Shown: piece by piece, positions 1 to 8,800 of the stretch | Layout of the letters: the number at the start of each line of letters is the position of its first letter | Numbering within the stretch: position 1 is the stretch's first letter | IMG/VR virus record: IMGVR_UViG_3300014502_000019 | Span: 1-35,426 of that record | Length of the DNA: 35,426 bases | Strand: one strand, 5' to 3' | Origin: a virus | Made by a program: the position numbers and the translations under genes | The notes under the pieces: generated by a model | Databases searched by the model: none | Seen by the model: the letters and a program-made list of their open reading frames with translations, nothing else | Told to the model about the DNA's origin: nothing

Positions 1-133
1 GAAGTTGCTTACGCTTGCTTTCGTAGGTAGTCTTCTTGCTATCGAGTGCGTTGCCCAGCTCGATTAATTCAGAGTGAGTATTATCAAGTTGGTCAAACGT
101 CTGTTGCATTTCAATTTGTGTTGGTATAGGCAT
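1..133 (-). CDS. Partial hypothetical protein at left edge (N-terminal 44 residues)
   Basis: An open frame starts with ATG at 133 and runs off the left edge. A ribosome site (TAGGAGA) lies about eight bases before the start. The visible part begins MPIPTQIEMQQTFDQLDN and is polar, rich in Gln, Glu and Lys, and likely helical or coiled-coil. It follows the three collar-type adhesin genes on the same strand, so it probably belongs to the tail module, perhaps as a small fibre-associated or chaperone protein. The function is not recognised. Confidence 0.7.
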   Translation of the reverse strand, partial: MPIPTQIEMQQTFDQLDNTHSELIELGNALDSKKTTYESKRKQL

Positions 134-155
134 TTCAATTTCTCCTAAATTATAT

Positions 156-920
156 CTAAGGCGACCAAACGCCACCAGAATAATTTCCAAACTGAACAGG
201 GATGAGAGCCATGAACGGAGGTAATAGATTCGCCGCACTTCCTTCAAATGTCGCGTCATGAACATGTGGCTGGGTAGCATAAACTCCGCCTACCAGTTTT
301 CCGCCAACAGATGATGTAATTGATGGCGTTAAATTCTGCACATACGAAGCACAGGGCCCCGATCCCGCCGCCGATAACTCCGTATTACCGCCATGTGCTG
401 CATAATCATCTTCTAAATTATGAATATGCATGATCTCGGCTATTGTAAGAATATGAGATGAGATTAAGACGGAACCAGCAGGCTTAAATGTTTTGTTTCC
501 CATCTGAGTGCCGACCTGATAACCAGAACCAACTGCAGATGCTCCTATCGGAAATTGGTCTGTGAGATCCTCGCTGCCATCAGTACCATCTGCAATATGC
601 CAGTTTAGATAACCTGTGAGAAGTTTCCCGGTGAAGTTCGCCAAGGTACCATACCAGAAGCCAATGACTCCATTTTCTATGCCACTACTAATTGCACTCC
701 CTTCGAATCCACCTAGGAGATCTGCGTTTAGGGTACTGCCGGAACCATCACTATCAGCGGTCCAAAAGTAAGAATCCATTGTTGCTTTTAAATAGTATCT
801 TGAATTATGATTATGCACCGCAAGATAGTCTAAAATTGCTTGGTACTGTGTCTGCAAGTGATTTAAGTCCGAGGCGAGCACTGGAGTTCCCGAAGACCAT
901 GTTTTTGGGACGTATGCCAT
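156..920 (-). CDS. Tail collar-type adhesin / fibre tip, copy 3
   Basis: 254 residues. The N-terminus MAYVP, a helical segment with a Q-rich stretch, and an H-N-H...YY motif are shared with the next two genes upstream. They are followed by a short NADLLGG segment that resembles the fibre motif N-A-D-x-L-D-G. The centre (about 85-175) matches the layout of phage tail collar domains: G-x-W-x-G, then NWHIADGT, then a D-x-x-x-x-F-P-I-G-A segment, and then HILTIAEIMHIH, equivalent to the L-T-x-x-E-M-P-x-H-x-H signature. The start has a strong ribosome site (AAAGGTGAGC). It probably forms a trimeric receptor-binding tip at the distal end of the virion. Host specificity cannot be read from the sequence. 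Confidence 0.72.
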   Translation of the reverse strand: MAYVPKTWSSGTPVLASDLNHLQTQYQAILDYLAVHNHNSRYYLKATMDSYFWTADSDGSGSTLNADLLGGFEGSAISSGIENGVIGFWYGTLANFTGKLLTGYLNWHIADGTDGSEDLTDQFPIGASAVGSGYQVGTQMGNKTFKPAGSVLISSHILTIAEIMHIHNLEDDYAAHGGNTELSAAGSGPCASYVQNLTPSITSSVGGKLVGGVYATQPHVHDATFEGSAANLLPPFMALIPVQFGNYSGGVWSP

Positions 921-1619
921 TTAGCTCACCTTTATAATTAAATATTTCGAAAAGTAAAGTGGAATTATCGAGAATGGATTTAAGGTTATTGCTTTAGTCC
1001 CAGCGCCATGGGCCTCGTCTACAGCGGCGTGGTTATATTCTGTTGTTCCGCTTCGTGTGGATGTTGTGGCGCATTGGCTGCCGCCGCCTCCGCCATAACC
1101 TGGGCTATTGTTATCTTGCCAATCATGGTAATGGTAAGGAATTTCCTCCAATGTTAGCACATGACCAACTATATTCACCGTTCCGCCAGCGGCCGTCAAT
1201 GAGGCCACGCCCCCGATGCTCCGGGCAACATGAAGTGATCCGGCTCCCATAAGAGCCAGCCCCCTGCAATCGGGCAGGACAATACCATTCACGGTACTCC
1301 CGTCTGCTATATGCCAGTTCGTAGGAACATTCACATCAGTTCCATTCCAACCAAAACCCATCCCGATAGGTATCAGACCGCCAATTAACTCATTATAATG
1401 CTTACCGTCAATTTTATCGGCATCCGGCCCGATCCCAGGACCCATATGATTCAGACTAAAAAATCTGGCATCTGATAACGATTTATTGTAATAAAGATCT
1501 TCATGGAGATGGATATCGATATCTAGCTTAGCTTCGGAGAATTGTGTCTCCAATAGGCTCATATTTCTAGCCGTAAGAGGCGTAGAGCCATCGATGAATG
1601 TAATAGGAACGTAGACCAT
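921..1619 (-). CDS. Tail collar-type adhesin / fibre tip, copy 2
   Basis: 232 residues with the same plan as its neighbours. It has MVYVP at the N-terminus, an H-x-H...YY...FF segment at about 35-55, a DADKIDGKHYNEL fibre motif at about 65-78, NWHIADGS at about 102-109, a D-C-R-G-x-A-L-M-G-A-G segment, and HVLTLEEIPYHYH near 153-165. The last motif matches the collar signature closely. A GGGGGS glycine run follows it. The gene ends one base from the start of the next and has GAGGT four bases before its ATG. It is a likely virion adhesin. The divergent C-terminal thirds of the three copies are what would differ in target binding. Confidence 0.74.
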   Translation of the reverse strand: MVYVPITFIDGSTPLTARNMSLLETQFSEAKLDIDIHLHEDLYYNKSLSDARFFSLNHMGPGIGPDADKIDGKHYNELIGGLIPIGMGFGWNGTDVNVPTNWHIADGSTVNGIVLPDCRGLALMGAGSLHVARSIGGVASLTAAGGTVNIVGHVLTLEEIPYHYHDWQDNNSPGYGGGGGSQCATTSTRSGTTEYNHAAVDEAHGAGTKAITLNPFSIIPLYFSKYLIIKVS

Positions 1620-1621
1620 TT

Positions 1622-2374
1622 TTACCTCTTCAATATCCAGGCGTAGGCCCTACTTTTTACCAATAATGGTAAAGATCCAGCATGATAAACATTGTTTTCG
1701 TCATAATAGCCGGTCCACGTGAACGTATTATTTTCATGCGGATGCCCAATGGGATCTATATTCGGAATTCCGGAAACGCTTGATGTAGCTACTGTTCGTG
1801 GAGTAGGATATATATGCGATCCCCCAGTTGATCCGGGCCCCCAGGGATTATATTTGTCGCTATATGTATGTTGATGCCTCGGTATCTGGTTTGTGGTCAA
1901 AATTACAGGATCTAGATCGAAAGCATTAGCATAGGGCGTGACACTTGCCGCACCTCCTAAAGTTCCTGGGGAATATCCATTCCCGGAACATATTAATATT
2001 CGTCCTCTGGTGTCTATAGTTCCATTTTGACCGTTCATGAACAACCAAGAAGCAGAGATTGAGGCAACTGACTTACCCCATAATGCAATCGCCCCGCTGG
2101 GTATCGCAAGGGCTTGGAGCTGAGCCAATGTATAGCCATCTACACTAGCGGCATTGAGGCCAGAACCGGGGCCATCGTTTCTGCCACTTGGATGAGCAGC
2201 AGTTCGGAAGAAGGTTGAAGTGGCTAAGGCTTGAATATAATAGGTGTCATCATGCAAGAAAGCATCTATGTAAGCTAGGCCATCAGCAGCTTGAGTCTCA
2301 AGATTATTCAGACCGTTGATTTTTTGGGTCTGGGTCATTGCATTTTCTTGCCAGATGGTAGGGACGTAAGTCAT
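1622..2374 (-). CDS. Tail collar-type adhesin / fibre tip, copy 1
   Basis: 250 residues and the first of three tandem paralogues in transcription order. It begins MTYVP and carries LHDDTYYIQAL at about 41-51, NAASVDGYTLAQL at about 75-87, and G-A-I-A-L-W-G-K at about 94-101. SWLFMNGQ and a DTRGRILICSGNG segment then replace the usual D-G-T and D-L-R-G-R-F motifs. ILTTNQIPRHQHTY at about 158-171 is the histidine-containing collar motif. The start is supported by GAGGC before ATG. It lies directly downstream of the hub-like gene in the tail operon, and a role in host attachment is inferred from family and position. Confidence 0.74.
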   Translation of the reverse strand: MTYVPTIWQENAMTQTQKINGLNNLETQAADGLAYIDAFLHDDTYYIQALATSTFFRTAAHPSGRNDGPGSGLNAASVDGYTLAQLQALAIPSGAIALWGKSVASISASWLFMNGQNGTIDTRGRILICSGNGYSPGTLGGAASVTPYANAFDLDPVILTTNQIPRHQHTYSDKYNPWGPGSTGGSHIYPTPRTVATSSVSGIPNIDPIGHPHENNTFTWTGYYDENNVYHAGSLPLLVKSRAYAWILKR

Positions 2375-2414
2375 GTGGCCTCTTCTATCTTGTTTTTATA
2401 TTCTTTCCGGCGTT

Positions 2415-4352
2415 CTAAGAGAATGAATCAGTTATTTCGATCTGGAGAGCTTCGAGAGAATTCTTGGTGTATGCAAATACAAATTCATCAAACTTAATTC
2501 CCGTGCCCGCAACCGCAGAAGCACCATAACCTCCATAGATCCTAATCTTCGCTATGGCGCCATTGCCTTCTTGTGATGTCACGAAGAAAGTCGTATCGAC
2601 CTCGCTTGCTGAAACCGTTTGCTCGGTTCGATAGATCCTGGCCAACTCATTGTTTCCAGCATCCAAGAGGACACAATACTTTTGAGCATCATTATCCGGA
2701 TCAACACAAGGCCAAAACGCCGTTCCAGGATAAGTCGATGCCCCTGGATAGACCTGATTGAATAGGTTCGGATTATTGGCCGCATGCCAGGCCTGGGCGA
2801 ACTGATGCAATCCTATGACCTCAGACCCTTCCGAGATGTTCTCCTGAATTATTTGCTGCTGGGGTCGAGAAGCTATTTTGCAGAAAATGTTATCCCACGA
2901 ATCCTCTACAGGGCCCTCTGCGCATTCCACATCTCGATAAATCAAATCATTCTGCTCAGTGATATCAATAGCAGTAATAAGAAATTCTATATCAGATATG
3001 CCATATTTGGGATAGTCTATTGTCTGAAGCTGGCCCGCCGCTATACCATCATCTCGAAGCGTCCTGTATATGAACTTCCGGCCCATAGCGGAATAATGTG
3101 CCAGGAGAGCTGCCGCTCGGTCGAGGGCTGCTTCCTTGGTGTTCAGTGATGAGTCATCTATAATATCTTCTACGACTCCAGTCCCAATGCCTTCTGTCAG
3201 GGCGCGTAGTCCAACCTCAGCCGAATTCGTGACTTTTGCCATGACTGAATAGAGACCGTAGTAATCTACTTTTAGAAGATTGCCATCAGCGAGCGGAGTT
3301 CCCGAAGAATCCTGTGAAATCTCTTTTTCTTCTTTGTTCCAATACCAATCATATCCAGACTCTACCCCTCGGATTCCGACCGTCTTTATGGTCCAAGTGG
3401 ATCCACCATTCGTGGAGACGGAGACAACCGGCTCTTGGCCGATCGCCAGCCTCATGGTGAAAGTCTGGTTGTGGCCATCTCCAACTTTGGTTTCCGTCTG
3501 CAAGACGGTGGTTTCTTTCGATCCTCGGATGTACTGCACGTTTCGGTACTTCGGAGATGATCTCTCCACAGTAGGAACGCCAACCGTATCTTCGTGCGTG
3601 AGCGCCCAGGGACAGGCATAGGTGGTCCGATCGATGAAATAGAGCTTCCTGTAGGTGTCCACAAACCAAGTGAACGTGCCCATGTACTCTTTTCGGGCGT
3701 CCATAGCTTCATTGCCGTGAACATAGTTCGTGGCAGCCTCTAGGACCACATCACCGTCCTGAATCTCCCCTTCTCGGATTCCTTCAGCTCCGAAGTATTG
3801 ACCTAGCAAGTCTCTGACCTGCTCGCCTACGGTCGTGTTCTGCCAGGTGCCCTTTACGATGAGTTTGTCGATTCTGTAGTGTTCATCCGCGAATTCAACA
3901 TCATGCCAGATGAACGATTTGTTTCGAAGAAGCTCTTCCTTACTGGATGAGACTATCCCAGAGAAATGAACGTCTGCCCACTGGTCGTGGAAAGTCACTT
4001 GCTGACCTTCTTCGAAATGCCAGGGTACATCTCTTTCATAGCCCTGGGAATCTTTCACGGTGACCTCCGCCGTGGAGCGTTCTTCAACCCGATGATGTAT
4101 GCCCATCGATCCACGTTTCATCAGGAAATGAACGTCAGCCCAATCCTTGAGTGACATCTGAGCGAAAACCGAAAGGTCATAGTTTCCAGATCCTCCAAGG
4201 GTCATATTAGCGAAATCTGCTAACGAAAGCAAGGCGAAATCTACTAACGAAAGAGAGCCGAACGACCCTGAACTGGCCGATTCTAGAAGGCCAAAGCGAT
4301 GGCTAATGTTGCAGGATTCGTACAGTTTAACATCGCCTATCTGGATGAACAA
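2415..4352 (-). CDS. Baseplate hub / tail-associated protein
   Basis: 645 residues. The start is TTG at 4352, chosen because GGAG lies seven bases upstream and no ATG is near. Residues about 30-75 contain repeated L-S-L-x-D-F-A units, encoded by near-identical 23-base DNA repeats at about 4208-4255. The middle resembles tail hub proteins: R-S-T-A-E-V-T-V-K-D, then a helical VGEQVRDLLGQYFGAEGI segment, then TWFVDTYRKLYFIDR, a typical hub W-x-x-D-x-x-x-x-L-Y-F motif. The C-terminal 130 residues look like a lectin-like beta module (TEQTVSASEVDTTFFVTS). Its position after the tape measure and fibre fits a gp27/Tal-type tip protein. The family is inferred from motifs and order. Confidence 0.6.
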   Translation of the reverse strand: MFIQIGDVKLYESCNISHRFGLLESASSGSFGSLSLVDFALLSLADFANMTLGGSGNYDLSVFAQMSLKDWADVHFLMKRGSMGIHHRVEERSTAEVTVKDSQGYERDVPWHFEEGQQVTFHDQWADVHFSGIVSSSKEELLRNKSFIWHDVEFADEHYRIDKLIVKGTWQNTTVGEQVRDLLGQYFGAEGIREGEIQDGDVVLEAATNYVHGNEAMDARKEYMGTFTWFVDTYRKLYFIDRTTYACPWALTHEDTVGVPTVERSSPKYRNVQYIRGSKETTVLQTETKVGDGHNQTFTMRLAIGQEPVVSVSTNGGSTWTIKTVGIRGVESGYDWYWNKEEKEISQDSSGTPLADGNLLKVDYYGLYSVMAKVTNSAEVGLRALTEGIGTGVVEDIIDDSSLNTKEAALDRAAALLAHYSAMGRKFIYRTLRDDGIAAGQLQTIDYPKYGISDIEFLITAIDITEQNDLIYRDVECAEGPVEDSWDNIFCKIASRPQQQIIQENISEGSEVIGLHQFAQAWHAANNPNLFNQVYPGASTYPGTAFWPCVDPDNDAQKYCVLLDAGNNELARIYRTEQTVSASEVDTTFFVTSQEGNGAIAKIRIYGGYGASAVAGTGIKFDEFVFAYTKNSLEALQIEITDSFS

Positions 4353-4375
4353 AATTACTCTCCAAATACACTACA

Positions 4376-5866
4376 CTAAGCGAGCTTGCGACTTACGATC
4401 GATGCACCTTTGTACACCTTGGCGGTTCCGGAAGTTACTTTCAAAAATTGAATTTGAAGGTTTCCAGGAGTTGCACCATTGAAAACGGTTCCTTTGATTC
4501 TTACAATTCCATCCCCCGCGACGGTACAAACCGCGGTCAGCGCGGTTGCAAGTGCCGTACTTCTGGCATAGTTAGCCGCGGTTACGCCGGTTGTTGATCC
4601 ATCCTGTGACCATTCAATAGTGGCCCCAGATGGAGCCGTAATGCCGAATTGTATCCCCGCTGAACTGGTTGAGTTCATATCTATATTTACATCGAACGCC
4701 CATACTTCATTTGCGGCTAGAACTTGAGCTAATCCTGTGACATCTGTTAGGGTCTGGCCTGATGTGGTAACATCTCCGGTACAATATCCAGTCCCTCCTA
4801 ACAAAGTTCCGCGTAGGTTACCAGTGGCGTAGATATCGCCACCAACTTCCAGAGCGTAAGTCGCTGGTAAACGTCCGATTCCTAGCTTGGAGGATTGGAA
4901 ATATATCGATCCTGTGATACCCGCACCTGTTCCGAATCCCCAAACAATCGTTGTCCCTGTATCCTGAGAGTAGACTCCACACCTTCCGGCGCCGTCATGG
5001 AAAAGAATGCCCCCTCCATAAGTGCCTTCGACGATGATTGCGCTAGTGTCATTTATAGCTGGATTGAAATTTGGGCCATAAAAATGGAATTGCCGGAGGA
5101 CTTCATTATAATAGATAGTCTGAGCGGCGTCTAAACAGACGTTTCCTTTCGTTGCATGGGCCGTACTTGTTAATATGAGATTTCCACCGCTAGCAATATC
5201 TCCTTTAATAGTCTGTCCACCAGATCGACCTGCTAGAAGAGCAAATTCGGTTTCGTGTCTTCCATCGATTTTATCAGAATTTAGATTTCCGACCACCACA
5301 CCGCTAGTTACGGCAAGAGGTGAAATACCGCCATCTGCAAGAGTTGAAATTAATTGTCCCGTTGTCTCATTGTAATACAATGATGCTCCTAGATAGATCA
5401 ACCCTTTTGTCGCATGAAATGTGCTTCTCAAATAAAGGTTGTCTTGTGATCCTGTACCGCCATAGAGTATCTGACCACCTGCTCTGCCGTTGAGGAGAGC
5501 AACTGCTGTACCTATCGCAAAATAAGTATCTGCGTGACCATTTAGGGTGGTAGCGTTAATATTTCCGGCGATATCATCACCTTTTGTGGGCCAGACTTGC
5601 CGCCAGAGTGCCGCGCCGACACCTACGGATTCGGCTTGGTATAAGATGTGATTCGTGGTATCGCACCAGGGTTCGCCGTTGTAATGACCCAATGAGCTAT
5701 CATCTGATACCGTAGGCGCTCTGGTATGCCCTTTCGCAGAAAATAGAGCATCGATGGAGTCCATATCCTGGTTGAAGTCTAGCAGGAAATCTGCTCCGGT
5801 GTCTGGCGATCCGCCCTGCCAAGTAACCTTTTTCAGTTTCAAATTAGCCGTGTAAGCCTGAGTCAT
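4376..5866 (-). CDS. Tail fibre protein
   Basis: 496 residues. The N-terminal 90 residues begin MTQAYTANLKLKKVTWQGG. The centre carries two copies of a fibre repeat: A-L-L-x-G-R-x-G-G-Q, then a short G-G/G-D segment, N-L-x-L-x-S-T-x-H-A-T-K-G, and a Y-Y-N-E segment, at about 122-170 and 208-256. Each is preceded by an H-x-x-x-F-A unit, including DKIDGRHETEFALL. Such repeats are common in phage tail fibre shafts and form trimeric beta structure. The C-terminal part (about 380-496) looks like a compact beta domain that could be the tip. The start has AGGTG upstream. It lies between the tape measure and hub genes and is presumably a virion surface protein. Confidence 0.72.
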   Translation of the reverse strand: MTQAYTANLKLKKVTWQGGSPDTGADFLLDFNQDMDSIDALFSAKGHTRAPTVSDDSSLGHYNGEPWCDTTNHILYQAESVGVGAALWRQVWPTKGDDIAGNINATTLNGHADTYFAIGTAVALLNGRAGGQILYGGTGSQDNLYLRSTFHATKGLIYLGASLYYNETTGQLISTLADGGISPLAVTSGVVVGNLNSDKIDGRHETEFALLAGRSGGQTIKGDIASGGNLILTSTAHATKGNVCLDAAQTIYYNEVLRQFHFYGPNFNPAINDTSAIIVEGTYGGGILFHDGAGRCGVYSQDTGTTIVWGFGTGAGITGSIYFQSSKLGIGRLPATYALEVGGDIYATGNLRGTLLGGTGYCTGDVTTSGQTLTDVTGLAQVLAANEVWAFDVNIDMNSTSSAGIQFGITAPSGATIEWSQDGSTTGVTAANYARSTALATALTAVCTVAGDGIVRIKGTVFNGATPGNLQIQFLKVTSGTAKVYKGASIVSRKLA

Positions 5867-5885
5867 TTTTTACACCTAAATCAAA

Positions 5886-8800
5886 TTAAAATTTAGCCCC
5901 TTTCTGCGCCATCTTTTTCACTATCCTATGCCCTATAGAATCAGTAATCTCTTTGCCATCCAGGTACCAGTGATGTTCGGTGTGATCCTCTATGACAATA
6001 TTCTGAGAACTGCCTTTCACCTGATCGGCCATCCAATCCATGAGTTGGGTGTACTTGGTAGGCAGGACCATCTCCGGGCCTGCTTCGCCTGCTTCGATCA
6101 TCTGATGGTTCGGGATCAGGCCACCTCCGCCGTACTTTCCCCAAGAGGCAAAGGCATCAGAATGAACCGCGTCCCCAAATGCGTTTAGGCCATACCTCTG
6201 TTGAGATATTCCGCCCGCTGCTGCATATCCTCCAGGAGTGTTGTAGCCGGTTAGGGTCGAATTTGCAAAAGCAGCGTACTGAGATACTGTTGCTTGGACG
6301 GCTGCTATAGTTTTTTGAGTTGTGGCCAAGGTGTTTTGAACCGAAGAAGTGAGTGCGGTTAGTCCTGTATCATTATATGTCATCGGATTGACATAAGATA
6401 CCTCTCCCGTTGGTGATGTATATTTCAGAGTATTGATGCTCACCGGCCCGGTGCAGGTCATATCCGTTATATCTCCAGGATTAGCTGTAAATCCTGAACT
6501 TACTTCACCTTGAGATGAGTCTGAGCCGAGCCAATCACCACCTCCTCCTGATCCTCCAGAGCTTCCAGATATGCCACCCGAGCCACCAAGCGAAATCCCC
6601 AGTGAGTTCAGTTGATTGACGAGTGCGATTAATGCTCGCAATGATGTTGAAAGGGAATCAATAGTGTTGGTCATTGTACTAACGGAATTAGTAATATTCG
6701 TGAATTCTGTGGTCCATTCTGTATTAATTGCTGTTAGACTTGATACAATATTCGCTTTTAGTGAATCCATTTGAGCAGTTATAACACTGTTGGTTTCGGT
6801 GAAACTGGCGATCATTGAATCATGAACGGCAATTACTTGAGGTTGGATTGTAGGCCAGATCAGACCTACCTGGGTGCTGATGTCAGTTACTATCGCTTGC
6901 CATGTGGCGGTTGTAGTAGTGCGGATGTTGGTCATCGCAGACCAGATGGTATTTTGGGTTTGAGTGACAAGAGGCTGAACTTTCGAATAGAGATCTATCC
7001 ACGCTTGTTGCGACTCGGTTTTGATTATACCCCAGGTAGTTTTGAAGAATGCCTGCAATCCAGAGAGCTGTTTCTGAGTCTGAGCAACCAACTTTCCTAC
7101 ATCCCAGGCTACTGTGATCGAGGCTATGGCGGAAGTGACACTGGTGTCTGTTGGACTCGCGCCTATGGCATCTCCTTCTGCCAGGCCTCGAATACCGTAA
7201 GCTTTCATTGCGGCCAGTAGGAGATCCCACCGTTTGGTTTTCGTGGGAATGACAAACTCTTTCCCGGCTTCGCCGATCAACGCCAATTCGGGCCCAGACG
7301 TTTCGGTTCCTGAAGCGTACCCTCCAACATCAAAGCTATTCTTATTGAGGCTCGCTACGCGATTCATGAAAACGTTACCAGCCGATACTATCATCTGAGC
7401 CGCGTATTGTGCCCCTATGACTAGCTTAGTGGCTGGATCTCCAGCTCTACTAATGGCATCCATAGCCACCTGAGCGCCACTCTTGAGGCTGGACATAGCA
7501 GAAGTACCGCCAGACTGTAGGCTGCCCTGGGCCTGTGTGCCGCCCGCTTGTAGGCCGGTCTTGGCCTGATCTCCTCCGGTCTTGATGCCTGTTCCAGCCT
7601 GAGTCCCGCTGTCCTGGATGGCCTTGCCTCCGGTTCCCAATTGGGTTACGACAGATTTTCCTGCAGTATTCGAATCAGATAGCCATGTGTTGCCTGCGGC
7701 TGAAAAGTTCTTTTGGGCTACACTACCTATGACAGCTATCTCCTGGCCAGATGCCGTAAGGCCAATCCTGACAGCATTGCCGCCGTCTGTGGTGAACTGG
7801 GCTCCGACTTCGGCGCCTAAGCGAAGAGAGGTAGCGGCATAATCGCTGTACTTTTGAATCATCTGACCAGATGTCTGTGCACCGGTCGTTTGTGTCTTGA
7901 CGCTGGTTACAGTGCCTTGCGTCATCATATCGACTATTTTTTTGGTACTATCCTCTTGCTTTTTGGTGGTGTCATCCGCAGTCTTATTAGCGGTATCCTT
8001 AACGGTTTTAGCATTGGCAATAAGAGCGTCCTGCTCATCATCCCAGACTTTCTTATTTTTGGTCCAATCATCCGGGGTTGGCAAATCGGTCCATTTAAAT
8101 AAGTCTGCCGTGGAAGTAGTTGTATCTGGTGCAGTATACGGATTATTGGCTATATTCTGATCGGCTTGTGCGTTTCCTGCTGGCGTGTTTGGTAATCCAG
8201 ACGGATTTAATTTTGATGGTCCAGTTACTGGACCATTGCCAGTCAGAAGGTTGTTTAGATCAGGGCTAGTCTGCCATTCATTCTGATCATTTTTATAGTC
8301 CGGCGAGGTACCTGTTCCCCAACCATTCAAGTCTTGTGTTTGAACATAACTTCCGAGTTGTTCCGTTGGATTGGCCGCATAATAAGCCTTCAATTTTTTA
8401 TTATAGGCATCACGTTCGGCGTCTGTCATTCCGACCGTACCACCACTCGCGGTTGGAGTGGTCGGCACGATATAGGATGTCCCAGACGATCCAACTCCGA
8501 GAGAAGATAGTGCCGATTTTAGTCCTGGAATAGTATCAACTATTTTGTTAGCTACTTCTGTCCATCCTCGTCCGATGCCATTGTAGGCAGTATAAAAAGC
8601 ATACTGAACAATTTGGGCCAAATCATAAAAATTATCACCAATTTGTTTATTTATGGTAAGCATCGTAGGCATTAATTCAGTTTTCATTCCTTCCAAGATG
8701 CCTTTAATGATCGAAACGCCTATATCATCCCAATTTGGACCGCCTACGGATCCAGAAATTCCTAAGAGAGATACTATACCGTCTCCTATCCACTTGCCGA

